Below the pieces are notes generated by a model, which was given only the letters and a program-made list of their open reading frames with translations, made no database searches and was not told where the DNA came from. A stretch of DNA of 64,000 nt. It comes from an uncultured Clostridia bacterium. GTDB taxonomy: Bacteria > Bacillota > Clostridia > Oscillospirales > Acutalibacteraceae. Made by a program: the position numbers and the translations under genes. This document shows, in pieces, positions 52,316 to 60,414 of this stretch (positions within the stretch are counted from its first letter, which is position 1; each line of letters opens with the position of its first letter). The stretch is taken from contig CANPVE010000004.1 in NCBI GenBank assembly GCA_947581635.1, positions 160,983 to 224,982 of the forward strand, read 5' to 3'.

Positions 52316-53083
52316 CTATCGCCCATATTTCCAAATTTTTTTCAGGTGCTCACCTATATCCCTGAATGTGTAGCTTTTGTCCGACCGGCTCGTGCTCATT
52401 GTGTCATTTATCAGATATTTACCATTCTCATCAATTCCACGTATAACTATTACCGACGAGAATTCCTCATTGTCTGTTGTGCACACAACCACGCAGCCGT
52501 CCTCACTCACCGCCTGCCTTACTCGGCTGTCGTTCTTTGGAATTTCAGTCACAGTCATACCCAGTTCTCGCGCGCCATTTGACAGCAGCTTCTCGGGCTT
52601 GCTTTCTGAATTAATATCCGCCGCAAGCTCTGCCACGCGTACCGGCGTGAGCGAAATATCCTGTAATTCATAGATTGCGGCCATTGATAGGGCGGTAGGG
52701 GCGCTGCCGGATATTCCCATTACACTGTCGTCATATGACATATATCCCCACCGTAAATCCCACTGCATCAGCAACGGAGGCTCTGTGCAGCCCTGGTATT
52801 GACTGAAATTTACGGCGTCGGGCTTAAAATTTACTATCTTGCTCGGATAGTCAAGCACAAATTCCTTTGTCTCATCGTTTGTATTCAACAAATTTACAAT
52901 CTCTTCTGGGTAATCCGAAAATTTAAATCCGTTCTCGGCGGCATAGTCGTTTATTATTTTTTCAGCGGAATTATTCTTCCCCAGTCCTCCGACATACTTG
53001 AGCGAAGCATTCATGAGTATTATAGCTGTCACTATGAAAAAAACTGTTCGGAATTGGGGATACGGATTGTTTTTTTTATTCAT
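52316..53083 (-). CDS. C39-like papain-fold membrane protein lacking catalytic residues
   Basis: The 255-residue protein has the same architecture as the peptidase at 24948-25757: a short basic start, one membrane segment (about 12-30) and an extracytoplasmic domain with LLMQWDLRWGYMSYDDSV. Where the other has TGCGPTCLSM, this reads SGSAPTALSM, with S127 for the nucleophile Cys. Where the other has DGGHYIVMVG, it reads FSSVIVIRG, with Ser for His. The Asp in LINDT (D227) is kept. It is presumably not a protease but a binding or decoy fold. The start codon is uncertain; neither ATG 53083 nor GTG 53095 is well placed. Confidence 0.8.
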   Translation of the reverse strand: MNKKNNPYPQFRTVFFIVTAIILMNASLKYVGGLGKNNSAEKIINDYAAENGFKFSDYPEEIVNLLNTNDETKEFVLDYPSKIVNFKPDAVNFSQYQGCTEPPLLMQWDLRWGYMSYDDSVMGISGSAPTALSMAAIYELQDISLTPVRVAELAADINSESKPEKLLSNGARELGMTVTEIPKNDSRVRQAVSEDGCVVVCTTDNEEFSSVIVIRGIDENGKYLINDTMSTSRSDKSYTFRDIGEHLKKIWKYGR

Positions 53084-53260
53084 TTTATATAACACAGTCT
53101 CCTAAAAAAATCATAATAATAAAAACGGATATATTTTTATTATAACACACACCATCGGATATTGCACCTGTTTTTTATTTACAGAAGTAATTATCTCTAT
53201 TGATGCGGCATATATTTAATCTAGCATTTATATTACGGCAAGAATAGAGGATTGAGCAAC

Positions 53261-53542
53261 ATGACTGATGAAAGAAATATTCCCCATGCGCCCCATAATA
53301 TCATTATGAATGACCGAAAAACGCTCTCTATATCGGGTGTAAATGAGGTGGTAAGCTGTGACGAGGAGATTATTGTGATACGCACCGTGATGGGCGAGCT
53401 TTCGATAACAGGCTCCAAGCTGCATATAGGAAGCTTCAACCGTGACAGCGGTGAACTCAAACTCGACGGAAACGTGAAAGAATTGGTTTATTCCGATATG
53501 GACACCAGACAACAGGGATTTTTTTCGAGGCTTTTCAGATAA
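53261..53542 (+). CDS. yabP: Sporulation protein YabP
   Basis: This 93-residue protein shows the YabP/YqfC signature. NRKTLSISGVNEV-like wording appears as DRKTLSISGVNEVVSCDEEIIVIRT, then GELSITGSKLHIG and a short end. YabP is needed for spore cortex formation in B. subtilis under mother-cell control. The ATG at 53261 is 9 bases from AGAGGA; the TTG at 53252 is too close. It is followed by yabQ, divIC and yabR in the same order as in Bacillus. Confidence 0.92.
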   Translation: MTDERNIPHAPHNIIMNDRKTLSISGVNEVVSCDEEIIVIRTVMGELSITGSKLHIGSFNRDSGELKLDGNVKELVYSDMDTRQQGFFSRLFR

Positions 53543-53545
53543 ATT

Positions 53546-53929
53546 ATGGAATACACACATATTACCGATATAACCTCCATGCTTCAGGCACTTTTGGCAG
53601 GTGCAGTTATGGGGGTATATTACGATATCTTCAGATTCGTACGCAGAATATTCAAATTCGCTCCGATTTCAGTCGCTTTACAAGATGTTTTGTTTTGGAT
53701 AACATCGGCGATATGTATATTTTTTGTATGCATAAAGCTCAATGCCGGATTTATTCGTATATATTTTGTGATTTTTGTCATGGTTGGATGGCTGTGCTAC
53801 TTTATGACTGCCGGAAAATTCATATTCAAAATTTTTGACGGAATCATAAAAGTATTCAATCGCATTTTTAACACATTCAAACGTGTGTTTATAAAGATTT
53901 TAGAGAAGATTTACTTAAAAATCAAATAA
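53546..53929 (+). CDS. yabQ: Spore cortex protein YabQ
   Basis: This 127-residue membrane protein has a conserved start (MLQALLAGAVMGVYYDIFRFVRR), two to three helices (about 14-25, 43-62, 70-90) and a basic tail. YabQ is required for cortex formation. It starts 3 bases after the yabP stop, so the two are coupled. The C-terminus is Lys/Phe-rich with repeated basic-amphipathic turns. Confidence 0.92.
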   Translation: MEYTHITDITSMLQALLAGAVMGVYYDIFRFVRRIFKFAPISVALQDVLFWITSAICIFFVCIKLNAGFIRIYFVIFVMVGWLCYFMTAGKFIFKIFDGIIKVFNRIFNTFKRVFIKILEKIYLKIK

Positions 53930-53994
53930 ACAGAGAATTACTTTTATTAAATATCTATAAATTTTAAAATCTAAAAATTAATTTGAGAATCCCC

Positions 53995-54023
53995 TTGAAA
54001 TAACGACCAAACCCGACTATAAT
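53995..54023 (+). promoter_or_regulatory. Promoter upstream of the divIC leader
   Basis: TTGAAA (53995-54000), 17 bases and TATAAT (54018-54023). Confidence 0.75.
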
Positions 54024-54029
54024 TATTTG

Positions 54030-54158
54030 TGTTAATGAATTTTTATCTGCCGCACTTGGAAATTCAAAACGGCTCCAATGACAAAGCTTTGTCACACGGT
54101 CGCAGAGATAGTTTTTCACCCTTTTTTGCTTGATTTGTCGCCAAGTGCTTTTTTTCTT
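54030..54158 (+). ncRNA. Candidate small RNA or attenuated leader upstream of divIC
   Basis: A transcript from the promoter at 53995 would carry GCACTTGG (54052-54059), a hairpin TGACAA/TTGTCA (54079-54094) and CCAAGTGC (54141-54148) followed by seven T. The 8-bp outer pairing plus T run looks like a terminator closing a structured unit of about 130 nucleotides. GACAAA (54080-54085) can alternatively pair with TTTGTC (54135-54140). It may be an sRNA gene or an attenuator; no known family was recognised. Confidence 0.4.
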
Positions 54159-54187
54159 CTTTTAATTCTGAATTAACATATAACATA

Positions 54188-54679
54188 ATGTCGGGGTATT
54201 TATATAAAATGGCTGTAAAGAAATCTCCCCATGCCCGGGGCAAAGGTTACGGCGGCGCAAACCGTCAGGGGCAGAGAAACATAAAAACGTCAGCGGTAAG
54301 GTCTTCGACCGCGCGGCCTGCAAAGTCGGCAAAAAAAAGCCGTATGTTTTCGACAAGCAGTCCGAAAAAACGACAGGCGACTATAATTGATACAATAGGT
54401 TCCATGAGCTTTACTACAAAAATTATAATAAGCATCGCGGTGGCGGTAACGGCTGTTATTTGTCTGGTATCTCTCACAAAGTCACAGCTAACCATAAATG
54501 AAAAGCAAAAGGTTCTCGATGATCTGGATACGCAGATAGCCCAGCAGCAATTGGAGAACGACGAGCTCAAGGACAGGATTAACGGCGACCTCGATCAATA
54601 CATCGAGGCATACGCGCGTGAAAATCTCGATATGGTCAAACCCGGTGAGCGGGTCTACATCAACACAGTGGGAGACTAG
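54188..54679 (+). CDS. divIC: Septum formation initiator DivIC/FtsB-like protein
   Basis: This 163-residue bitopic protein has a long basic cytoplasmic N-terminus (about 1-75, many Lys/Arg/Ser), a membrane helix (about 78-98) and a coiled coil (INEKQKVLDDLDTQIAQQQLENDELKDRI). The C-terminal AYARENLDMVKPGERVYI block is diagnostic of DivIC. It acts with FtsL in the division complex. The basic N-terminus is longer than in Bacillus. The start is uncertain (ATG at 54188 or 54209, neither with a clear ribosome-binding site). Confidence 0.88.
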   Translation: MSGYLYKMAVKKSPHARGKGYGGANRQGQRNIKTSAVRSSTARPAKSAKKSRMFSTSSPKKRQATIIDTIGSMSFTTKIIISIAVAVTAVICLVSLTKSQLTINEKQKVLDDLDTQIAQQQLENDELKDRINGDLDQYIEAYARENLDMVKPGERVYINTVGD

Positions 54680-54756
54680 GCACAGATCCACCGGCAGTCG
54701 TATAATTTGCGGATTTGTTACCTAATTCAATAGATTCGGGAGGATTATTTCAGATT

Positions 54757-55230
54757 ATGGCTTTTGAGGTTGGACAGATTGTCGAAGGCAAGGTTACAGG
54801 CATCATGAATTACGGTGCTTTTGTTGACTTGGGCGACGGCATATCAGGCATGGTACATATTTCCGAGGTCGCGCCGACGTACGTGAACGAGATAAAGGAT
54901 CATCTTACCATAGGTCAGGAAGTAAAGGTAAAGATTCTGTCTATTGACGAAAATGGGAAAATTGCTCTGTCGATAAAGCAGACTATGCCGAGGCAGCAGA
55001 ACAATTCGGGCAAGCGAGGAAACGGCGGCAATTACAACAGACAGCGCGGCGGAAGGTATGATTCAGGCAGCGTGGGCAGCGATTGGAACCGCAGGCAGAA
55101 TTCCTCGGATAATTTTGACGATATGCTTTCTAAATTCATGGCCTCCAGCGACGAGAAAATTTCCGGACTTAAAAAGGAAAATCGCCGCAGCCGAAAAGGC
55201 GGAGGCAACAACGACGGCAATCAGTGGTAA
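54757..55230 (+). CDS. yabR: S1-domain RNA-binding protein YabR
   Basis: This 157-residue protein has a single S1 OB-fold (residues 1-72: VGQIVEGKVTGIMNYGAFVDLGDGISGMVHISEV, GQEVKVKILSIDENGKIALSIK) and a disordered basic tail rich in Gly, Asn and Arg with RGGRYDSG-like repeats. It is an RNA-binding protein near divIC throughout Firmicutes. GGGAGG precedes the ATG by about 13 bases. The RGG-like tail suggests additional nonspecific RNA contacts. Confidence 0.92.
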   Translation: MAFEVGQIVEGKVTGIMNYGAFVDLGDGISGMVHISEVAPTYVNEIKDHLTIGQEVKVKILSIDENGKIALSIKQTMPRQQNNSGKRGNGGNYNRQRGGRYDSGSVGSDWNRRQNSSDNFDDMLSKFMASSDEKISGLKKENRRSRKGGGNNDGNQW

Positions 55231-55385
55231 TCTGTGCCGCAGGGTAAATCACATTACATATTCACAAGCGGTTACTGCAAATATATAGCATCATCAAACG
55301 GTCAAATCGCCCGCTTTTTTCGCTGTATTTGCGGCAATCGCTTTTGTGCTGTGTGTTTTTAATTTTTCTGTGGAGGTATTTTTAT

Positions 55386-56564
55386 TTGACTTCGGATTTT
55401 ACCTTTATCAACGCGTACATCTATACTGCCGAAGATAAGCCCATACCGAACGGCTTCATGAGTGTGATGGATAAAAAAATATCGGCAGTAGGCAGCATGG
55501 CTGATTTTCAGACGACAAACCGCACGGAAATAATTGATCTGGGCGGCAGGCGAATATATCCCGGCTTTATAGACGCACATACGCACATTGGAATGTGGGA
55601 CGACGGATTGGGCTTCGAGGGTGACGACGGCAATGAGGACAATGAGCCGGTAACTGCCGCGCTCAGAGCAATTGACGCGATAAACAGCTTCGATCGATGC
55701 TTTGTGGAGGCACACAACGCCGGAATCACTGCGGTAGTAACGGGACCGGGTAGTGCAAACCCCATAGGAGGCCAAATGGCGGCACTCAAAACGACTGGCG
55801 GACGCATAGACAACATGATAATAAAGTCTCCAATTTCGATGAAAATGGCACTGGGAGAAAACCCAAAAAACACGTACCACGACCGTGATGAATCTCCAAC
55901 TACAAGAATGGCCACAGCCAAGATTATACGCGAGGCGCTTGTAAAGGCTCAGCGGTACGCGCGCAGCATAGACCGCGCGGAAGATGAAGCCGATTTGCCC
56001 GAATTCGATTCCAATTGTGAAGCTTTGCTTCCAGTAGTGCGCGGAGAATTGCCGGTACACATTCACGCTCATCGACGAGATGATATTTTCACAGGAATAC
56101 GCATATGCGAAGAATTCGGACTGAAATACGTTCTGGTACACGCCACAGAGGGTTATATGTGCGCAAATGAACTTGCGCAGTGCAAAGTGAGCGTATTCTC
56201 GGGGCCGTTGCTTTGTGACCGCTGCAAGCCCGAGCTTTCCAACCTCACACCAAAATCTGCGGGAATTCTGGATAAAGCAGGAATAAAGTCGGCTATCATC
56301 ACAGACCACCCCGAAACACCCATACAGTACCTGCCAATATGCGCGGGACTTGCGGTGCGTGAGGGCATGGATTACGACAGTGCGCTACGCGCCATTACGA
56401 TAAATCCTGCGGAGATATTGGGGCTAGATGACAAAATAGGATCAATAAGAGCAGGAAAAGACGCTGATTTTTCGATATTTGACTGTGATCCATTGACACT
56501 GGCAGCTAAGCCGCTGGCCGTCTACATAGACGGAATCGCTGTTTACAAGTCCGAATACAATTGA
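55386..56564 (+). CDS. Amidohydrolase (imidazolonepropionase-like)
   Basis: This metal-dependent amidohydrolase of about 392 residues starts at a TTG (55386) 8 bases from GGAGG; a longer frame to 55329 would prepend an unlikely hydrophobic leader. It has the metal motif DAHTHIG, histidines in VHIHAHRRDD and LVHATEG, and the catalytic Asp in IITDHPETP. The C-terminal composite beta-sandwich includes ILGLDDKIGSIRAGKDADFSIFD. The COG1228 family includes imidazolonepropionase and prolidase-type enzymes; substrate unknown. Confidence 0.9.
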   Translation: MTSDFTFINAYIYTAEDKPIPNGFMSVMDKKISAVGSMADFQTTNRTEIIDLGGRRIYPGFIDAHTHIGMWDDGLGFEGDDGNEDNEPVTAALRAIDAINSFDRCFVEAHNAGITAVVTGPGSANPIGGQMAALKTTGGRIDNMIIKSPISMKMALGENPKNTYHDRDESPTTRMATAKIIREALVKAQRYARSIDRAEDEADLPEFDSNCEALLPVVRGELPVHIHAHRRDDIFTGIRICEEFGLKYVLVHATEGYMCANELAQCKVSVFSGPLLCDRCKPELSNLTPKSAGILDKAGIKSAIITDHPETPIQYLPICAGLAVREGMDYDSALRAITINPAEILGLDDKIGSIRAGKDADFSIFDCDPLTLAAKPLAVYIDGIAVYKSEYN

Positions 56565-56603
56565 TTGTTTGAAATTTTACTGATTATACGGAGGAAAATT
56601 TGA

Positions 56604-57446
56604 ATGAGAATTATCAATGCATCCGAAATTTCGGATACCGTGCGTGAACTCTGCATTAATGCAAACAAGGTGTTGACGGATGATTTGACTGAGAGAATTG
56701 AAATCTGCTCAAGGTGCGAAAAATCAACGCTTGCACGATCTATTTTTGAAGATATGAAGTCTAATCTAAAGGCCGCCGCCGAACTGGATATTCCAATCTG
56801 CCAAGACACAGGTATGGCGGTGGTATTCCTTGAGATTGGTCAGGACGTACATATTGAGGGTGCGCTGCTTGAAGACGCGGTAAACGAAGGCGTTCACCGC
56901 GGATATGTTGACGGACTTCTACGCAAATCCGTGGTTAATGATCCTTTGCGCCGTGTAAATACAAACGACAATACTCCTGCGGTAATTCATACCAGAATCG
57001 TGGCGGGCGATAAAGTAAAGATAACTGTTGCGCCAAAGGGCTTCGGCAGCGAAAACATGAGCCGCCTCAAAATGTTCACTCCATCTTACGGGCGCGAGGA
57101 TATAATTGCATTTATCGCGGAGACGGCAAAAATTGCGGGCGGCAATCCCTGTCCGCCGATGGTGCTGGGCGTCGGCATAGGCAGCGACTTTGAAGGCTGT
57201 GCCTTGCTTGCGAAGAAAGCGCTTTGTCGCAGCCTTAGAGAGCCAAATCCTGACGAATTCTACAGTGCCATGGAAAAGGATGCTCTTGCAGCGGTAAATC
57301 AAACAGGCGTCGGACCACAGGGTTTTGGCGGAAGTATAACCGCGCTGGCAGTAAATATTGAAGTTGCCCCTACCCACATTGCGGGACTGCCTGTGGCTGT
57401 AAATGTGGGATGTCATGTGACACGGCACGCCACAGCGGAAATTTGA
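56604..57446 (+). CDS. Fumarate hydratase class I, alpha (N-terminal) subunit
   Basis: This 280-residue protein is the iron-sulfur subunit of the two-subunit class I fumarase/L-tartrate dehydratase. The three cluster cysteines are C66 (PICQDTG), C183 (NPCPPMVLGVGIG) and C270 (VNVGCHVTRH). The enzyme interconverts malate and fumarate and needs the beta subunit for the active site. Here a strong terminator follows at once and the next gene is hpf, so no beta subunit is encoded beside it. GGAGG lies about 9 bases before the ATG. Confidence 0.93.
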   Translation: MRIINASEISDTVRELCINANKVLTDDLTERIEICSRCEKSTLARSIFEDMKSNLKAAAELDIPICQDTGMAVVFLEIGQDVHIEGALLEDAVNEGVHRGYVDGLLRKSVVNDPLRRVNTNDNTPAVIHTRIVAGDKVKITVAPKGFGSENMSRLKMFTPSYGREDIIAFIAETAKIAGGNPCPPMVLGVGIGSDFEGCALLAKKALCRSLREPNPDEFYSAMEKDALAAVNQTGVGPQGFGGSITALAVNIEVAPTHIAGLPVAVNVGCHVTRHATAEI

Positions 57447-57485
57447 CTGCAATTATGTAATAAAAAATTAAAAAGAATATCGAAC

Positions 57486-57528
57486 GCCGCACGGATACAC
57501 TTTTTACTGTCCGTGCGGCTGATTTTTT
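57486..57528 (+). terminator. Terminator of the fumarate hydratase alpha gene
   Basis: GCCGCACGGA pairs with TCCGTGCGGC across about 14 bases, followed by TGATTTTTT. Confidence 0.88.
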
Positions 57529-57628
57529 ACATATAAATGCTAAATAGGACACCATATAGCTATACACTTTATACGAATGTTAAATTTTATTAAATTTTAA
57601 AAAACATATAGAATGTTTTTGTTTATTA

Positions 57629-57637
57629 TGTTATAAT
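57629..57637 (+). promoter_or_regulatory. Extended -10 promoter of hpf
   Basis: TGTTATAAT (57629-57637) is an extended -10; the -35 is poor. Confidence 0.5.
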
Positions 57638-57813
57638 ACTCTTGGAATACAGGTAGAACTGTAATTCCTAATACTAAACTTCAATTAAAAACACAAAAAA
57701 TCGAGCGCAAAAGCTTGCACATATAAATTTTGGGCAAATTTTTTGTCGTATTTCTATTTAAGTTTGGTATAAACCTCAATAATTTCTCGTTTGAGAAAGG
57801 AGCCTGTTAATTT

Positions 57814-58359
57814 ATGAAATTGACTATCACAGGAAGGAAAATTAATCTCAGGGATTCGTTCAAAGAGAGGGTCGACAAGAAATTTACCCGATTTGATAAA
57901 TTCTTTGATGACGCTGCCGACGCAAATGTAACCGTCACCATGGAACGAAACAGATATACAATTGAAGTTACAATTCGCAGCGACGGTTACATCTATCGAG
58001 CGGAAAAGACAGGTCTTGATCTTGATGAGGCTTTGGATTTGGTTATAGACAGTCTCTCTGCCCAAATCCGCCGCAACAAAAAGAAGCTCGCCAAGCGCGT
58101 AAAAAATCAAAATCCCATGGAAGCGTTTGAACCGTTTGGCGGTGACCCCGAAGATGAGGGTGAGGAGGACGAGCAGTTTCAGATTGTCCGCACCAAGACA
58201 TTCCCTGTATTCGCTATGGACGTGGACGAGGCTGTCCTTCAGATGAATATGCTGGGGCACAAGTTCTTCATGTTCCGCAATGTTGAGTCGGGCCAAATCA
58301 ACGTGGTATACCTTCGACGCGATGGTGACTACGGTTTGCTCATTCCAGAAGACAAGTAA
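57814..58359 (+). CDS. hpf: Ribosome hibernation-promoting factor (long form)
   Basis: This 181-residue protein has an N-terminal HPF/YfiA domain (1-98: LTITGRKINLRDSFKERVDKKF, ANVTVTMERNRYTIEV) and an acidic linker (about 115-130). The C-terminal dimerisation domain has VRTKTFPVFAMDVDEAVLQMNMLGHKFFMF and ends SGQINVVYLRRDGDYGLL. The long form drives 100S ribosome dimers in stationary phase. It is monocistronic. Confidence 0.96.
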   Translation: MKLTITGRKINLRDSFKERVDKKFTRFDKFFDDAADANVTVTMERNRYTIEVTIRSDGYIYRAEKTGLDLDEALDLVIDSLSAQIRRNKKKLAKRVKNQNPMEAFEPFGGDPEDEGEEDEQFQIVRTKTFPVFAMDVDEAVLQMNMLGHKFFMFRNVESGQINVVYLRRDGDYGLLIPEDK

Positions 58360-58383
58360 AATTTCTCCTTTAATTCCAATAGC

Positions 58384-58425
58384 AAACAGTGCGCTGCATC
58401 TCAATTGAGATGCAGCGCACTGTTT
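58384..58425 (+). terminator. Perfect palindromic terminator of hpf
   Basis: Two 21-base arms (58384-58404 and 58405-58425) form a perfect palindrome without loop, followed by TATTATAAAAA. It may act in both directions. Confidence 0.85.
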
Positions 58426-58465
58426 TATTATAAAAAAGGATTTCCATATCAAATAAAGTATTAAA

Positions 58466-58512
58466 TTAAAACAAAACGCGACGAGTTCCACACTTCTGAA
58501 ACTCATCGCGTT
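58466..58512. terminator. Second hairpin downstream of hpf
   Basis: AACGCGA...GAGTT and AACTC...TCGCGTT arms form an imperfect stem followed by GTTTGTG. It borders the decayed mobile region and may be a back-up terminator. Confidence 0.5.
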
Positions 58513-58645
58513 GTTTGTGCTTATCGCTTAATTTAGCAAATTTTCGGGAAGTAGCTAAATTTCAACATGGACCTGTTTTTTTATTCCGTCCCGATTGCTC
58601 TGTTCCTAAACGCTTAAAACAGCAAAATTGATTAAATGGGCCTAT

Positions 58646-59934
58646 TTAATCCTTCAGCGCAGTGATCGGCACGACAAATACGCCGTCCGGTCGCTGATAG
58701 GCGGCATTGCTCAGTCCGCATATGACACACAGAACGGACGGCGGAACGCCGTTTTTTTCGCTTGCAATATCATTTCGGATTGCAAGGAGTTCTTCGGCGG
58801 CAGCATCAATTTGGTTTGCTCCGAGTTTGATTTCAAACGCGCACCAACGACCGTCTGCAAGTTCAATGACCGCGTCGATCTCACGGTTTTGGTAATCCTG
58901 ATAGTGAAACACCTTTGCGTCAAAGGATTCCGCGTAAATTTTCAGGTCGCGTTCGCACATTGCTTCAAACAAAAAGCCAAAGGTATTCAGATCATTCAAC
59001 AATCGTTCGGGCATCGCCTTTAAGAGCGCACAAGCGAGCGCAGGATCGCAAAAATGCCTCTTTTCAGCCTGTTTTACCCGTACAGATGATCGGATATTGC
59101 TTGCAAACGGGGGCTGATTATCCAAAAGGAAAAGCCGCGAAAACACATCAAGATATTGTGCAGCCGTATTTCTGTCAATGCTTTCGTCATCAAACTCCTG
59201 CATATCACCAATCAGCTTGCTTTGTGAAGCCGTTGTGCTTTCGTTCCGTGCCAGAGAACGCAGCAAAAGCTGCATCTTGTGCTTATCATATTGAATATTG
59301 TCGATTCGCTGTGCGTCATCGTCGATAATCGCATTGATATAAGATTCGGGCAAAATCTGTGCATCCTCGACAGGCGCGTCGAGGTTTCCCGGCCATCCGC
59401 CGCGCACCGTATAATAGATCAAATCCCGCAGATCGACCTCACCCGTCAGTGCCGGCGTCAAATTCCCGTCGCACAACTCTGCCAGTGACACTTTTCCGGA
59501 CGAATCGCCCGACTCTCGTATAAAGACATGGTTCTCATACGCAGCTTTCCGATTCTGCCCGCGCCGCTGTGCAGCACGCCCTTTCTGTTAGAGGTAGACG
59601 AACCGGTCAGTATAAACTGCGATTTCTTTCCTCTTTGGTCTACCGTATATCGAACGGCGTCCCAAATCGAAGGCGCTTCCTGCCATTCGTCAATCAGCCT
59701 CGGCGTTTCACCCTCCAACACAATCGACGGGGATAGTTGTGCAAGCTGTCTGTTTTGAAAGTTACCTGCCGGATCGCCAATCAAAAATTCACTCATGCTG
59801 TGATACGATGAGGTCCAGGTTTTTCCGCACCATTTCGGTCTTTCTACACAGACGGCGCCAAAGTTTTTCAAATATCTCTCTACCTGCCTGTCGATTACTC
59901 TATGTTTGTATCGTTTCTTATCTGCTACGCTCAT
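58646..59934 (-). pseudogene. Frameshifted AAA (AAA_14) / DUF4143 ATPase
   Basis: The ATG at 59934 (9 bases from GAGGAG) starts an ATP-binding domain with KWCGKTW (Walker A variant) and RLIDEWQEAP (Walker B-like). It stays in frame to TMSLYES near 59517. The continuation, GDSSGKVSLAELCDG, then runs in another frame to 58646 with the DUF4143 domain (GWPGN, then REIDAVIELADGRWCAFEIKLG). A one-base deletion near 59512-59518 explains this. Relatives are helicase-like ATPases of about 430 residues found in variable regions. It is probably inactive unless the shift is an assembly error. Confidence 0.85.
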
Positions 59935-60414
59935 CGCGAAAGACTCCTCTGTTTTTTTCAATGTCATTGTAGCATATTCAGCAGGATTTTGCAATGATAT
60001 TCAGCAATATTTTAAAAATATATTCCGCAATTTTTCGACATTATATTCATCAAATTTTTATCATGTATCGGCAGCGAGAATCTCTGTCATCCCGCGAGCG
60101 TTCGGGCTTTTCGCCGTTCTCACGCTCATCGCCCACGATTTGTATGAGCCGTTTGAGTATTTTGCGGTATTTTATTTGAGAGATTTGCGGTATTTTGTTT
60201 GAGTATTTTGCGGTAAATGACGCCGGTGCGGTTCGGCGGCGCCCAATGGCAACGTAAGCTTTTCCGGCAAAACGCACTTTCATTTTTGCCGCAATTCGGT
60301 ATAATACGCACCTTTATTGTAACTTCCCCCCTATTTTCATGCGCTTCTCCATCCATTGCAAAGCTTCACGGTCATGTGCTATCCTAAAAGTAATCACTTT
60401 GCAGGAGGCAGATT
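59935..60414. other. Non-coding region with tandem repeat upstream of the IS3-type gene
   Basis: These 480 bases lie between the pseudogene and the transposase. They carry the three 23-bp repeats (60152-60220) and the likely left end of the insertion element, TGTAACTTCC near 60318. No gene is recognised. Confidence 0.55.
60152..60220. repeat. Three 23-bp tandem repeats
   Basis: Units at 60152-60174, 60175-60197 and 60198-60220 all begin TTTGAG and contain TTTGCGGTA. The first two differ at four positions and the third at its end. The unit is not a multiple of three, so it is not coding-derived. Confidence 0.85.

Larger units (their letters stand above)
57447..57813. other. Intergenic region between fumarase subunit and hpf
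   Basis: It contains the fumarase terminator, an extended -10 promoter (57629-57637) and about 170 bases of leader. A short hairpin (GGAAT...ACAG with CTGT...ATTCC, 57644-57668) lies near the start of the transcript. No gene is seen. Confidence 0.6.

Noticed and set aside
55359..56309. Minus-strand frame of 316 codons
   Set aside because: Antisense of the amidohydrolase, which carries HxH and other metal motifs; Cys/Tyr-rich shadow composition.
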